A stretch of 64,000 nt of DNA from NCBI RefSeq assembly GCF_007556605.1, contig NZ_VJND01000003.1, forward strand, positions 124,001-188,000, in the 5' to 3' direction. Positions 45,808 to 59,811 of this stretch are shown piece by piece. The DNA is from Tepidimonas sediminis (GTDB lineage: Bacteria; Pseudomonadota; Gammaproteobacteria; Burkholderiales; Burkholderiaceae_C). Below the pieces are notes generated by a model that was given only the letters and a program-made list of their open reading frames with translations, was not told where the DNA came from and did no database searches. How positions within the stretch are numbered: position 1 is the first letter of the stretch; the number at the start of each line of letters is the position of its first letter. A program made the translations under genes and the position numbers.

Positions 45808-46356
45808 ATGGTCAAGCAACGGTGTCGGGTGGGAGCGGTGGTGCTGGCGGTGGCGCTGGCCGGCGCGGCGCTGACGGCGGCGGCCCAGGGCGGCAAGATC
45901 TGGCGCTGCGGCAACGAGTACACCAACAACCCCGGGCCGGACCCGGCCGCGCGCGGCTGCCGCGAGGTGCTGGGCGGCAACCTGACGATCGTCGAGGGCA
46001 CGCGCCCGGCCGCCGCCTCGGCGCCGGCTGCGGGCGGGGGCGCTGCCGGCTCACCGGCAGGCAACGGCCGCACGGCAGCCGAGCGCGTCGCCCCGGACCA
46101 GCAGCGCCAGCGCGACCTCGAGGCGCGCCGTATCCTCGAGCAGGAGCTGCGGCGCGCGCAGGAGCGGCTGGAGCAGGCGCGCGCCGACTACGCCGGCGGG
46201 CAGCCGCCGCGGCTGGCCAACGAACGCACCGACGGGCCGCGCTACCAGGCGCGCGTGGAGGAACTGCGTGCCCGCGTGGAGCGCGCCGAGGCCGACGTCG
46301 CGGCGCTGCAGCGCGAACTGGCGCGCCTGCCGCCGGCCCCCGGTGAGGGTCGCTGA
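45808..46356 (+). CDS. Secreted coiled-coil protein with DUF4124-like N-terminus
   Basis: A 182-residue predicted periplasmic protein. A Sec signal peptide (VGAVVLAVALAGAALTAAAQ) is followed by KIWRCGNEYTNNPGPDPAARGC, which resembles the DUF4124 entry motif with two Cys, then an Ala/Gly-rich linker, then two charged helical stretches likely to form coiled coils. The ATG at 45808 gives the best signal peptide. It lies between glnA and glnL, 18 bases before glnL. Function is unknown, and nothing in the sequence links it to nitrogen control. Confidence 0.75.
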   Translation: MVKQRCRVGAVVLAVALAGAALTAAAQGGKIWRCGNEYTNNPGPDPAARGCREVLGGNLTIVEGTRPAAASAPAAGGGAAGSPAGNGRTAAERVAPDQQRQRDLEARRILEQELRRAQERLEQARADYAGGQPPRLANERTDGPRYQARVEELRARVERAEADVAALQRELARLPPAPGEGR

Positions 46357-46374
46357 GCACCCCCGCAAGCGGCG

Positions 46375-47480
46375 ATGACACGCGCGCGCGAGCCCGACTA
46401 CGCCGCCTTGGACCTGCTGGCCACGCTGGTGGCGGTGGTCGATGCGCAGGGGCGCATCCGCTTCGCCAACCACGCGCTGGAGGATGCCATCGGCCTGTCA
46501 CGGCGCAACCTGCAGGGTGTCGACCTGGCCGACTGGCTGATGCAGCCGCAGCTGTGGCGCAACGCCCTGGAGGGGGCGCAGGCGCACGAGTACGCCGTCA
46601 TCCGCTACGACACGCAGCTGCGCCGCCTGCTGCGCGCGCCACTGCCGGTGCACCTGGTGCTGGCCGCCACCGAGTCGCGCGAGCAGCGCATCGTCGAGAT
46701 GCTGCCGCTGGAGCAGCAGGCGCGCCAGGAGCGCGAGGAGCGGCTGCTGGAGCAGGCCCAGGCCAACAAGGAGCTGATCCGCAACCTCGCGCACGAGATC
46801 AAGAACCCGCTGGGTGGCATCCGCGGCGCGGCGCAGCTGCTGCAGCTGGAGCTCGCCGATCGCGCCGACCTCGCCGAGTACACCGACGTCATCGTGCACG
46901 AGGCCGACCGGCTGCAGGCGCTGGTGGACCGGCTGCTGGCGCCGCACCGCCGTGCCCCGCAATGGGGCGAGGTCAACATCCACGAGGTGTGCGAGCGCGT
47001 GCGCGCGATCCTGCTGGCGGAGTTTCCGCGCGGTCTGGAGGTGGTGCGTGACTACGATACCTCGATCCCCGAGTTCCGCGGCGACCGCGAGCTGCTGATC
47101 CAGGCGGTACTCAACCTCGCCCACAACGCCGCGCAGGCGCTGCGCGAGCGCATCGAGGCGGGCGATGCCCGCATCACGCTGCGCACGCGCGTGCAGCGCC
47201 AGGTGACGTTCGGCAAGCGGCGCGTGCGGCTGGCATTGGAATTGCATGTGATCGACAACGGCCCCGGCGTGCCCGAGGACATCCGCGACCGCATCTTCTA
47301 CCCGCTGGTGTCCGGACGCGACGGGGGGACGGGGCTCGGCCTGACGCTGGCGCAGACCTTCGTGCAGCAGCACCAGGGCCTGATCGAGTGCGACAGCCGG
47401 CCCGGCCACACCGATTTCACGATCCTGATCCCGCTGGCCTGGGGTGGCGGGGACAGGGTCGGCAGCGTCGAGGCATGCCC

Positions 47481-47484
<4 letters not shown>
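46375..47484 (+). CDS. glnL: Nitrogen regulation sensor histidine kinase NtrB
   Basis: A 369-residue cytoplasmic kinase without membrane segments. It has a PAS domain (about residues 10-110), a dimerisation and phosphoacceptor helix with RNLAHEIKNPLGGIRGAAQL (His140), and an ATPase domain with N box NLAHNAAQAL and G boxes HVIDNGPGVP and DGGTGLGLTLAQ. Under nitrogen limitation it phosphorylates NtrC; PII protein (not in the window) switches it to phosphatase. It overlaps glnG by 4 bases, the usual coupling. Confidence 0.96.
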
Positions 47485-48974
<1,490 letters not shown>

Positions 48975-49013
48975 GTGCCGCTGCGGCCCGGCTACGCGAG
49001 CCGCGACGTCTGC

Positions 49014-49802
49014 CTAGTTCAGCGTCAGCACCAGCGGCGCGTGGTCGCTCGGCTGCGGGCGCTTGCGCAGCGCGCGCTCGATCGCGCAGGCGCGCACCAG
49101 GGGGCGCAGCGCCTCGCTGACGAGGATGTGGTCGATGCGCAGGCCGCGGTTTTTCGGGAAGGCCAGCTGGCGGTAGTCCCACCAGGTGTAGAGGCCTGCG
49201 CCCCCGTCCAGCAGGCGCAACGCGTCGTGCAGGCCCAGCCGCAGCAGCGCCTGCAGGTGCGCGCGCTCCTCGTCGGTGCAGTGGATGGCGCCGCGCAGCC
49301 CCTCCGGGTCCCAGACGTCGCGGTCGTCGAAGGTGATGTTGAAGTCGCCCATCAGCACCAGACGCGGATGGCGCGCCAGCTCGTCGGCCAGCCAGTCGCG
49401 CAGCGCCTGCAGCCAGCGCATCTTGTAGGCGAACTTGTCGCTGCCGGGGGCCTGGCCGTTGGGCACGTAGACGCCGACCACGCGCAGCGGCGCCTCCGTG
49501 CCGGCGGGCCGCACGGTGGCGGCGATCAGGCGCGCCTGTTCGTCCGCCAAGCCCGGCAGGTTGCGCTGCACGTCGGTCAACGTGCCGGGTGCGCGCACCA
49601 GCAGTGCCACGCCGTTGTACGTCTTCTGGCCCAGCCAGGCGGCGTGGTAGCCGGCCTGCGCCAGCGCCTCGTGCGGAAACTTGTCGTCGGGCAGCTTGAG
49701 TTCCTGCAGCGCCACCACGTCGGGGGCGCGCTCGGCCAGCCAGTCCAGCAGCTGCGGCAGCCGCACCGCGAGCGAATTGACGTTCCAGGTGGCGATCTGC
49801 AT
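49014..49802 (-). CDS. xth: Exodeoxyribonuclease III
   Basis: A 262-residue endonuclease/exonuclease/phosphatase-fold enzyme for base excision repair at abasic sites and 3' blocked ends. Active-site segments are WNVNSLAVRLPQL at the N-terminus, VVALQELKLPDD (metal-binding Glu), LMGDFNITFDDRDVWDP and the C-terminal SDHAPLVLTLN (catalytic Asp-His). Length is normal. It converges on glnG with 39 bases between the stops. The upstream FimT-like gene is on the same strand. Confidence 0.95.
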   Translation of the reverse strand: MQIATWNVNSLAVRLPQLLDWLAERAPDVVALQELKLPDDKFPHEALAQAGYHAAWLGQKTYNGVALLVRAPGTLTDVQRNLPGLADEQARLIAATVRPAGTEAPLRVVGVYVPNGQAPGSDKFAYKMRWLQALRDWLADELARHPRLVLMGDFNITFDDRDVWDPEGLRGAIHCTDEERAHLQALLRLGLHDALRLLDGGAGLYTWWDYRQLAFPKNRGLRIDHILVSEALRPLVRACAIERALRKRPQPSDHAPLVLTLN

Positions 49803-49853
49803 CGGGTCGGCCTCGTCGGAGGATGGCGCCGGATTATCGCCGCCGCGGCGTGC

Positions 49854-50396
49854 TCAGCAGGTCTCCAGCCCACCGTGATCCGGCGTGCCGACGGGTCGGC
49901 AAAGCCGCACCCGTCCGACGCCGTGCACGACGACGCGCACCGCGTGGCCGTCGGCCAGGCTCAGCGTCAGGTGGCCGGCGGTGGCGGTGCCGCGGCGCGG
50001 GCCGAACCAGAACGTGCCGCCGCTGACGCCGACAGCGAGCGCCACCCCGGGGTGGTCGGCGCCACGGCGCACGCGCTCCACGCCGTCCACGTGGCAGGCC
50101 CCCGGCTGGTGGCAGTCGCACGCATCGCTGCCCGCGTGGAAGCCGAGGCACCAGCCGTGGGCGTCGGCCTGCGCCGTCACGCCGAGGGTGAGGTGCCGCT
50201 TGGCGGCCTCGGACTGGGCGTGGCGCAGGTCGGCGGCGAGCAGCTCCGCGGTGGCGCGCAGGCGCGCGCGCTGCTGCCAGCCCGACCAGGCCGGCGCCCC
50301 GGCTCCCGCCAGCAGCGCCAGCACCGCCAGGCCGACCAGCAGCTCGATCAGCGTGAGCCCCCGGCCCCGTCGCCGGCTCCTTCCCCTGCGCCCCAT
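49854..50396 (-). CDS. FimT/GspH-family type IV pseudopilin
   Basis: A 180-residue prepilin-like protein. A 13-residue positively charged leader ends in Gly; PilD-type cleavage would give LTLIELLVGLAVLALLAG with Glu at +5. The rest is a periplasmic GspH/FimT globular domain with four Cys in the middle region and a Cys near the C-terminus, possibly forming disulfides. FimT minor pseudopilins can bind DNA in natural transformation. No other pilus gene lies beside it, so its partners must be elsewhere. Confidence 0.87.
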   Translation of the reverse strand: MGRRGRSRRRGRGLTLIELLVGLAVLALLAGAGAPAWSGWQQRARLRATAELLAADLRHAQSEAAKRHLTLGVTAQADAHGWCLGFHAGSDACDCHQPGACHVDGVERVRRGADHPGVALAVGVSGGTFWFGPRRGTATAGHLTLSLADGHAVRVVVHGVGRVRLCRPVGTPDHGGLETC

Positions 50397-50482
50397 CGCC
50401 GCGCGTCTCGTCGCCTGGCGACAGTATGCGCGGCGGCGGGCGCGCCGTCATTCCCTCGTTTGGGGGAGGGCGGACGGCCGCC

Positions 50483-51364
50483 TCAGACCGCCTGCTGCAG
50501 CCACGCCAGCTCGGCGGCGCTGAAGCCCGCGCGCTGGCGCGCCTCGGTGTTGAGCGGAGGGCGTGGGCGCGGGGCGCGGTACTGTCGCATCAAGTGGCGG
50601 AAGTGCGGCAGCGGCTCCAGCCCGTGCTGCGCGCACAGCCAGCCGTACCAGCGGTTGCCGATCGCCACGTGGCCGACCTCGTCGCGCAGGATGATGTCGA
50701 GGATCGCCGCCAGCGCCAGCGCCTGCGGCGTGCCGGCCTGGCGCAGCTTGGCCTGGATCGGCGGTGTGGCGTCCAGCCCGCGCGCCTCCAGCGTGCGCGG
50801 CACCAGCGCCATGCGCGCCACCACGTCGCCGGCGGTGCGCGCGCACATCGTCCACAGGCCGTCGTGGGCGTCGAAATCGCCGTAGGCCCAGCCGCGGCCG
50901 CCGTCGGGCCGCGGCAGCGTGGCCAGGTGCTGGCGCAGCAGGTCGAAGTGCTCGGCTTCCTCGGCGGCCACGCGCCACCAGTCGCGGTAGAAGTCGGCGG
51001 GCAGGCCGCCGAAGCGCCACACCGCATCCAGCGCCAGGTTGATGGCGTTGAACTCGATGTGGGCGATCGCGTGCGCCAGCGCCGCGTGTCCCTCCGGGGT
51101 GAAGGGCGAGCGCGCCGGCACCTCAGCCGGGTCGACCAGCCGCGGGCGCGACGGGCGGCCCGGCAAGGGACGGCCGGGCGGCGGTGTCAGCGCACCATCG
51201 GGGTCGAGCCAGCGGGGCTGCGGCCAGCCCGCCGCCGACCACGCGAGCCAGGCCGCGCGCACCCCGGCCACCTTGGCGGACGGATCCGGTTCCGTCAGCC
51301 AGTGCAGGGCCTCGGCGCGCATGTCGCGGGCGGTGGCGGAAACGGTGGACGGCGCAGCGGGCAT
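50483..51364 (-). CDS. DUF455 ferritin-like protein
   Basis: A 293-residue protein of the DUF455 family, a four-helix ferritin-like fold. Likely di-metal ligands are in [19 protein letters not shown] (Glu and upstream His), [13 protein letters not shown] and the later [15 protein letters not shown], matching the repeated ExxH pattern. Related proteins are poorly studied; MiaE-like hydroxylase activity is a structural analogy only. It is divergent from the gamma carbonic anhydrase gene, with 16 bases between the starts. Confidence 0.85.
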   Translation of the reverse strand: MPAAPSTVSATARDMRAEALHWLTEPDPSAKVAGVRAAWLAWSAAGWPQPRWLDPDGALTPPPGRPLPGRPSRPRLVDPAEVPARSPFTPEGHAALAHAIAHIEFNAINLALDAVWRFGGLPADFYRDWWRVAAEEAEHFDLLRQHLATLPRPDGGRGWAYGDFDAHDGLWTMCARTAGDVVARMALVPRTLEARGLDATPPIQAKLRQAGTPQALALAAILDIILRDEVGHVAIGNRWYGWLCAQHGLEPLPHFRHLMRQYRAPRPRPPLNTEARQRAGFSAAELAWLQQAV

Positions 51365-51380
51365 CGATAGAATTCTAAGG

Positions 51381-51908
51381 ATGGCGATCTACCAGCTCGA
51401 CGACCTGCGTCCCGACCTGCACCCCACCGCCTGGGTGGCCGACAGCGCCCGCGTGATCGGCCGCGTCACGCTCGGCCCCGACGTCAGCGTCTGGGACGGG
51501 GCGGTGCTGCGCGGTGACAACGACCCGATCACGATCGGCGAGGGCAGCAACGTGCAGGACGGCAGCGTGCTGCACACCGACGTCGGCGTGCCGCTGACCA
51601 TCGGCGCGCGTGTCACGATCGGGCACATGGTGATGCTGCACGGCTGCACGATCGGCGACGAGTCGCTGATCGGCATCGGTGCCATCGTGCTCAACGGCGC
51701 GCGCATCGGCCGCCACTGCCTGGTGGGGGCGGGCGCGCTGGTCACCGAGGGCAAGACGTTCCCGGACGGCGTGCTGATCCTGGGCAGCCCGGCCAAGGTG
51801 GTGCGCGAGCTGACGGCGCAGGAGATCGAGGCGCTGCGCGCCAGCGCCCGGCACTACATCGACAACGCCCGTCGCTTCCGCGCCGGCCTGCGGCGGCTGG
51901 ACGCCTGA
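51381..51908 (+). CDS. Gamma-type carbonic anhydrase family protein
   Basis: A 175-residue left-handed beta-helix (hexapeptide repeat) trimer. Zinc-binding His residues lie in [13 protein letters not shown] and [15 protein letters not shown], three in total, as in YrdA/CaiE/gamma-CA proteins. Reversible CO2 hydration is possible, but many homologues are inactive. It has a weak AAGG site before the ATG at 51381. The stop codon overlaps the hslO start by one base, so the two are coupled. Confidence 0.92.
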   Translation: MAIYQLDDLRPDLHPTAWVADSARVIGRVTLGPDVSVWDGAVLRGDNDPITIGEGSNVQDGSVLHTDVGVPLTIGARVTIGHMVMLHGCTIGDESLIGIGAIVLNGARIGRHCLVGAGALVTEGKTFPDGVLILGSPAKVVRELTAQEIEALRASARHYIDNARRFRAGLRRLDA

Positions 51909-52906
51909 TGGCGGGGACGGCGCGCGTGTCGGAATTGCAGCGCTTCCTGTTCGACGGCGTTCCGGTGCGCGGCGCGCTGGTGCGGCTGACCGGCGACTGG
52001 CAGGCGCTGCTGCGGCGCCGCCAAGCCTCGGGGGGCTATCCGCCGGCGGTGACGGCGCTGCTGGGCGAGATGACCGCCGCGGCGGTGCTGCTGCACACCA
52101 GCATCAAGTTTGCCGGCACACTGGTGTTGCAGATCCTTGGCGACGGGCCGGTCAAAGTGGCGGTGGCCGAAGTGCAACCCGATCTCGCGTTCCGCGCCAC
52201 GGCCACGGTGATCGGGACGGTGGCACCCGATGCACCGCTGGCGGACATGGTCAACGTGCTGGGGCAGGGGCGCTGCGCGATCACGCTCGACCCGCGCCAG
52301 ACCTCGCCCAGCCTCAAACCGTACCAGGGCGTGGTGCCGCTCGTGGATGCCGCGGGCCGCAAGCTGCCGCGCCTGGCCGACATGCTGGAGCATTACATGC
52401 GCCAGAGCGAGCAGCTCGACACGCGGCTGGTGCTGGCGGCGGATGAGCGCACCGCCGCCGGGCTGCTGATCCAGCGCATGCCGGCCACCGGCGAGGCCAA
52501 CCTCGCCGGCACTGCGGCGGTGACGGCCGAGGGTGACGCGCTGGACGCCAACGAGGATTTCCGGCGGCTGGCGCTGCTGGCCGCCAGCCTCAAGCCCGAG
52601 GAGCTGCTGACGCTGGACGGCGACACCATCCTGCACCGCCTGTTCTGGCAGGAACGGCTGCTGCGCTTGGTGCCGCAGGGGCCGACGGCCCAGCCGCATT
52701 TCGCCTGCACCTGTTCGCGCGAGCGCGTGGCGGCGATGCTGCGCGGCCTGGGCGTGGCGGAGGTGGAGGCGATCCTGGCGGAGCAGGGCGAGGTGGACGT
52801 GGCGTGCGAGTTCTGCGGCCAGCGTTACCGCTTCGACCCGGTCGATGCGGCGCGGCTGTTCCTGGAGCCGGCGCAGCAGTCCCCGGGCAGCGACCAGCTG
52901 CAGTAG
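51908..52906 (+). CDS. hslO: Hsp33 redox-regulated chaperone
   Basis: A 332-residue holdase activated by oxidation. The C-terminal zinc/redox switch has the four Cys in FACTCSRERV and VACEFCGQRY (CxC and CxxC). The N-terminal chaperone body has AAAVLLHTSIKFAGTLVLQI and the segment AITLDPRQTSP typical of Hsp33. Under oxidative stress the Cys form disulfides, zinc leaves and clients are bound. It converges with ftsB, with 9 bases between the stops. Confidence 0.95.
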   Translation: MAGTARVSELQRFLFDGVPVRGALVRLTGDWQALLRRRQASGGYPPAVTALLGEMTAAAVLLHTSIKFAGTLVLQILGDGPVKVAVAEVQPDLAFRATATVIGTVAPDAPLADMVNVLGQGRCAITLDPRQTSPSLKPYQGVVPLVDAAGRKLPRLADMLEHYMRQSEQLDTRLVLAADERTAAGLLIQRMPATGEANLAGTAAVTAEGDALDANEDFRRLALLAASLKPEELLTLDGDTILHRLFWQERLLRLVPQGPTAQPHFACTCSRERVAAMLRGLGVAEVEAILAEQGEVDVACEFCGQRYRFDPVDAARLFLEPAQQSPGSDQLQ

Positions 52907-52915
52907 GCCGCCTGC

Positions 52916-53218
52916 TCACGGGCGTGCGCCGGCGGCAGCCGGCCGCTGGATCTGCACGAAGATCTCGTCGGGCTTGACCAGCCCCAGCTCCTGGCGCGCG
53001 ATCTCCTCCACCGTCTCCAGTCCCTCGCGCAGGTCGCGCACCTCGGCGGCCAGCCGCTCGTTGCGCTGGCGCGCCTGCTCGTTGGCCAGCTCCAGCTCCG
53101 CCAGCTCGCGCCGCAGCGCGCGCACCTCCGCCACGCTGGCCCGGCCGAACCAGATGTGCCCCTGCACCAGCGCGAGCAGCGCCAGCAGCAGCAGCGTCAC
53201 CCAGCGCGCCGGGCGCAT
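52916..53218 (-). CDS. ftsB: Cell division protein FtsB
   Basis: A 100-residue bitopic membrane protein of the FtsQBL divisome subcomplex. A short N-terminal segment precedes the transmembrane helix WVTLLLLALLALVQGHIWFG (residues 6-25). A periplasmic coiled coil follows (LRRELAELELANEQARQRNE), then the conserved EEIARQELGLVKPDEIFVQI. It lies 20 bases after eno, the usual order in betaproteobacteria. Confidence 0.95.
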   Translation of the reverse strand: MRPARWVTLLLLALLALVQGHIWFGRASVAEVRALRRELAELELANEQARQRNERLAAEVRDLREGLETVEEIARQELGLVKPDEIFVQIQRPAAAGARP

Positions 53219-53238
53219 CGGGGTCGTCCGGTCGGCGG

Positions 53239-54564
<1,326 letters not shown>

Positions 54565-54591
54565 TCAATCGGTGGGCCGGTTGGCGGGCTC

Positions 54592-54882
54592 TCAGGCCAC
54601 GCCTTCGACGGCGATCATGCGCATCACGGCGGCACCGGCGCGGGCCTCGCGCGCGCGGCGGTACTCGGGCGAGTCGTGGAAGGCGCGCGCCGCCTCCACC
54701 GACGGGAAGCGCAGCACGACGATGCGGCTGGGCTGCCAGCCGCCCTCCAGCACCGTGACCGCGCCGCCGCGCACCAGCACCTCGGCGCCGTGTGCCTGCA
54801 TGGCGGCGCTGGACCAGCGCTTGTACTCCTCGTACTGCTGCGGATCGGTGACGTCGACGTCGGCGATGATGTAGGCGCTCAT
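54592..54882 (-). CDS. DUF1330 domain protein
   Basis: A 96-residue ferredoxin-like-fold protein of the dimeric alpha/beta-barrel type. Conserved segments are YIIADVDVTDPQQYEEYKRW, HGAEVLVRGGAVTVLEG and VVLRFPSVEAARAFHDSPEY. DUF1330 function is unknown. It sits between hepT and eno; its ATG overlaps the hepT stop by 4 bases. A DUF1330 gene between kdsA and eno is, from memory, common in Burkholderiales, which suggests it belongs to the ancestral operon. Confidence 0.88.
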   Translation of the reverse strand: MSAYIIADVDVTDPQQYEEYKRWSSAAMQAHGAEVLVRGGAVTVLEGGWQPSRIVVLRFPSVEAARAFHDSPEYRRAREARAGAAVMRMIAVEGVA

Positions 54883-55319
54883 GGTGGGTCGGCGGGGGTG
54901 TTGAGGGCGCGCTGCAGCACGAGGCCGGCAAAGCGCAGCAGGGTGTCCAGTTCGCGGTCGATGACCGCGCGCGCGATCTCGGGGTCGAGATCCTGGTATT
55001 CGTGCACCAGCACATTGCGAAACGCCACCATGCGGCCAAGCTCGGCGGCCAGTGCGGCGTCGATCCAGCCGTGGCGGGCCAGCGCCTGGAACGCGGCGCG
55101 GGCGCCCTCGGGTGCACCCAGCTTCTCCTCGGCCACGATCAGGTTGGCCATGTCGATGGCTTGCTCGCAGGCGCGCTGGACGTTGAGCAGCGCGGCGTCC
55201 TGGTGCGTGAGGTCGTGCGCGAAGTCGTCGGTGGCGGCGCGCTCGGCGCGCGCCCGCTGCACGGCGCGTTGCAGCCGCTGGGCCTTCTGGGCCAGCACCT
55301 CGCGCAGCGTCGGCGTCAC
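54879..55319 (-). CDS. hepT: HepT-type HEPN toxin/ribonuclease
   Basis: A 146-residue HEPN-fold protein (DUF86/HepT family). The active-site motif R-x4-H-x-Y is intact: Arg101, His106 and Tyr108 in FRNVLVHEYQD. HepT acts as an RNase toxin and is silenced when its partner MntA adds AMP to the motif Tyr. It starts with GTG at 55319, overlapping the mntA stop by 4 bases, and its stop overlaps the DUF1330 start by 4. The pair is placed inside the pyrG-kdsA-eno operon. Confidence 0.87.
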   Translation of the reverse strand: MTPTLREVLAQKAQRLQRAVQRARAERAATDDFAHDLTHQDAALLNVQRACEQAIDMANLIVAEEKLGAPEGARAAFQALARHGWIDAALAAELGRMVAFRNVLVHEYQDLDPEIARAVIDRELDTLLRFAGLVLQRALNTPADPP

Positions 55320-55731
55320 GCGGCGGCCTCCTGCAGCCCGGTGGCGAGCGCGCGCAGCGCGGCGCGGCGGGCCGGCTGCAGATCCTGCCAGTCGCGCAGC
55401 ACGCGCGCCCACAGGCGCCAGGCATCGCGCTCGTCGTGCGCCAGCAGCAGCCGTCCACTCGACAGGACGATGAACTGCGTGACGGTCGGCGCGCGCGCCA
55501 GATCCAGCAGGTCCACCTCGCGCCCAAGCCGCTCGCCCAGCCGCGCGGCGGCCTGCAGCCAGCGCCCGGCGGGCAACGGTCGCGGCAGCCACACCGCGAC
55601 GTCCAGGTCGCTGTCGGGGCGCAGCGCGTCGCGCATCGCACTGCCGTGCAGCCAGGCCAGCGTCGCCTCCGGCAGCGCGTCGCGCAGCGCCGCGCGCAGC
55701 GCCTCGTCGAGCGGGTGGGCCTGCGGCGGCA

Positions 55732-55735
<4 letters not shown>
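55316..55735 (-). CDS. mntA: MntA-type nucleotidyltransferase antitoxin
   Basis: A 139-residue minimal nucleotidyltransferase. The catalytic motif GSx10DxD is intact: Gly31-Ser32, then Asp43 and Asp45 in [13 protein letters not shown] third acidic residue is in REVDLLDL. MntA antitoxins transfer AMP to HepT to inactivate it. The start at 55735 (MMPPQAHP) overlaps the kdsA stop by 4 bases, and its end overlaps hepT, so the toxin can hardly be made without the antitoxin. Gene order antitoxin-toxin fits. Confidence 0.87.
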
Positions 55736-58283
<2,548 letters not shown>

Positions 58284-58329
58284 TTATAAAAGCCGCCCCC
58301 TGCGGCGGGGCGCGCTATAGTGCAGCCGC

Positions 58330-59571
58330 ATGAAGGAGCTGCACGACAAGCGCATCGTCCTGGGTCTGACCGGCGGGATCGCCTGCTACAAGGCGGCGGA
58401 ACTCGCGCGCCAGCTGGTGCAGGCCGGCGCGCAGGTGCGCGTGGTGATGACCGAGGCGGCGGCGCAGTTCATCACGCCGCTGACGATGCAGGCGCTGAGC
58501 AACCACCCGGTCGTCATGAGCCAGTGGGACGCGCGCGAGCCCAACGCGATGGCGCACATCAACCTCGGCCGCTGGGCCGACGCGATCGTGGTGGCGCCCG
58601 CGAGTGCCGACTTCCTCGCCCAGCTGGCGCAGGGGCGCGCCGCCGAGCTGCTGGCGCTGCTGTGCCTGGCGCGGCCGGCCGAGCGCGTGCCGCTGCTGCT
58701 GGCCCCGGCGATGAACCGCGAGATGTGGGCGCACCCGGCCACGCGGCGCAACGTCGCGCTGGCGGCCGCCGATGGCGCGGTGGTGCTGGGCGTGGGGCAG
58801 GGCGAGCAGGCGTGCGGCGAGGTCGGCGACGGCCGCATGCTGGAGCCGCAGGAGATCGCCGAGGAGCTGATCGCCCACCTGCAGCCCAAGGTGCTGCGCG
58901 GCCAGCGCGTGCTGCTGACGGCGGGGCCGACGTTTGAGCCGATCGACCCGGTGCGCGGCATCACCAACCACAGCAGCGGCAAGATGGGCTTTGCCCTGGC
59001 GCGCGCGGCGCGCGAGGCCGGCGCCGAGGTGACGCTGGTGGCCGGCCCGGTGCACCTGCGCACGCCGCGCGGCGTGCGCCGCGTGGACGTCCAGACCGCG
59101 CAGCAGATGCTGGAGGCGGTGCTGGCGGAGGTGGAGGCCGCCACCGTCTTCATCGCCGCCGCCGCGGTGGCCGACTGGCGCCCGGCGCAGGCGGCCGAGC
59201 GCAAGCTCAAGAAGGACGGCGGCGGCCCGCCGCCGGCGCTGACCTTCGTCGAGAACCCGGACATCCTGGCCACGGTGGCGGCGCTGCCGCGCGCGCGCCG
59301 CGGCGAGCTCTACTGCGTCGGCTTCGCGGCCGAAAGCCACGATCTGCTGGCGCATGCGCAGGCCAAGCGCGCGCGCAAGGGCGTGCCGCTGCTGGTCGGC
59401 AACATCGGCCCGGCCACCTTCGGCCGCGACGACAACGCGCTGCTGCTGGTGGACGAGCGCGAGGCCGTGGAGCTGCCGCCGGGGCCGAAGATCACGCTGG
59501 CGCGCCAGCTCATCGGCGAGATCGCGCGTCGGATCGGCCATGTCGGCGCCCACGACCGCCCACCGATTTGA
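58330..59571 (+). CDS. coaBC: Bifunctional phosphopantothenoylcysteine decarboxylase/phosphopantothenate-cysteine ligase
   Basis: A 413-residue coenzyme A biosynthesis enzyme. The N-terminal flavin-dependent CoaC part has the catalytic His in INLGRWADAIVVAPAS, the PxMNxxMW motif PAMNREMW and the active Cys in QACGEVGDGRM. The C-terminal CoaB part begins VLLTAGPTFEPIDPVRGITN with SSGKMGFALA. A TATAGT hexamer 11 bases before the ATG at 58330 suggests a very short leader. The HicAB pair follows after 48 bases. Confidence 0.97.
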   Translation: MKELHDKRIVLGLTGGIACYKAAELARQLVQAGAQVRVVMTEAAAQFITPLTMQALSNHPVVMSQWDAREPNAMAHINLGRWADAIVVAPASADFLAQLAQGRAAELLALLCLARPAERVPLLLAPAMNREMWAHPATRRNVALAAADGAVVLGVGQGEQACGEVGDGRMLEPQEIAEELIAHLQPKVLRGQRVLLTAGPTFEPIDPVRGITNHSSGKMGFALARAAREAGAEVTLVAGPVHLRTPRGVRRVDVQTAQQMLEAVLAEVEAATVFIAAAAVADWRPAQAAERKLKKDGGGPPPALTFVENPDILATVAALPRARRGELYCVGFAAESHDLLAHAQAKRARKGVPLLVGNIGPATFGRDDNALLLVDEREAVELPPGPKITLARQLIGEIARRIGHVGAHDRPPI

Positions 59572-59619
59572 GTCTGTGGCCCTAGGGGTGCCATATCTTT
59601 GGTGATCTATCATCGAAAG

Positions 59620-59811
59620 ATGAACGGCAAGAAGGTCATCCGGCGGCTGGAGCAGGCGGGCTGGCGCGTGGCGCGGGTGCAGGGAAGCCACCCCATCCTC
59701 GTCAAGCCGGGCTTCCCGCGCAGCGTGCCGGTGCCCGTGCACGGCAGCCGCGACCTCTCCGCCGGCCTCATCGACGCCATCGAACGGCAAAGGGGAGTCA
59801 AGCTGACATGA
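59620..59811 (+). CDS. hicA: HicA-family toxin
   Basis: A 63-residue HicA-fold mRNA interferase. The signature is KKVIRRLEQAGWRVARVQ followed by GSH (His24) and later PVPVHGSRDLSAGLI. The ATG at 59620 starts MNGKKVIRRL, the usual family N-terminus; an in-frame GTG at 59599 would add 7 residues. It overlaps the hicB start by 4 bases, toxin first, the reverse order of the pair at 10.7-11.1 kb. Confidence 0.87.
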   Translation: MNGKKVIRRLEQAGWRVARVQGSHPILVKPGFPRSVPVPVHGSRDLSAGLIDAIERQRGVKLT

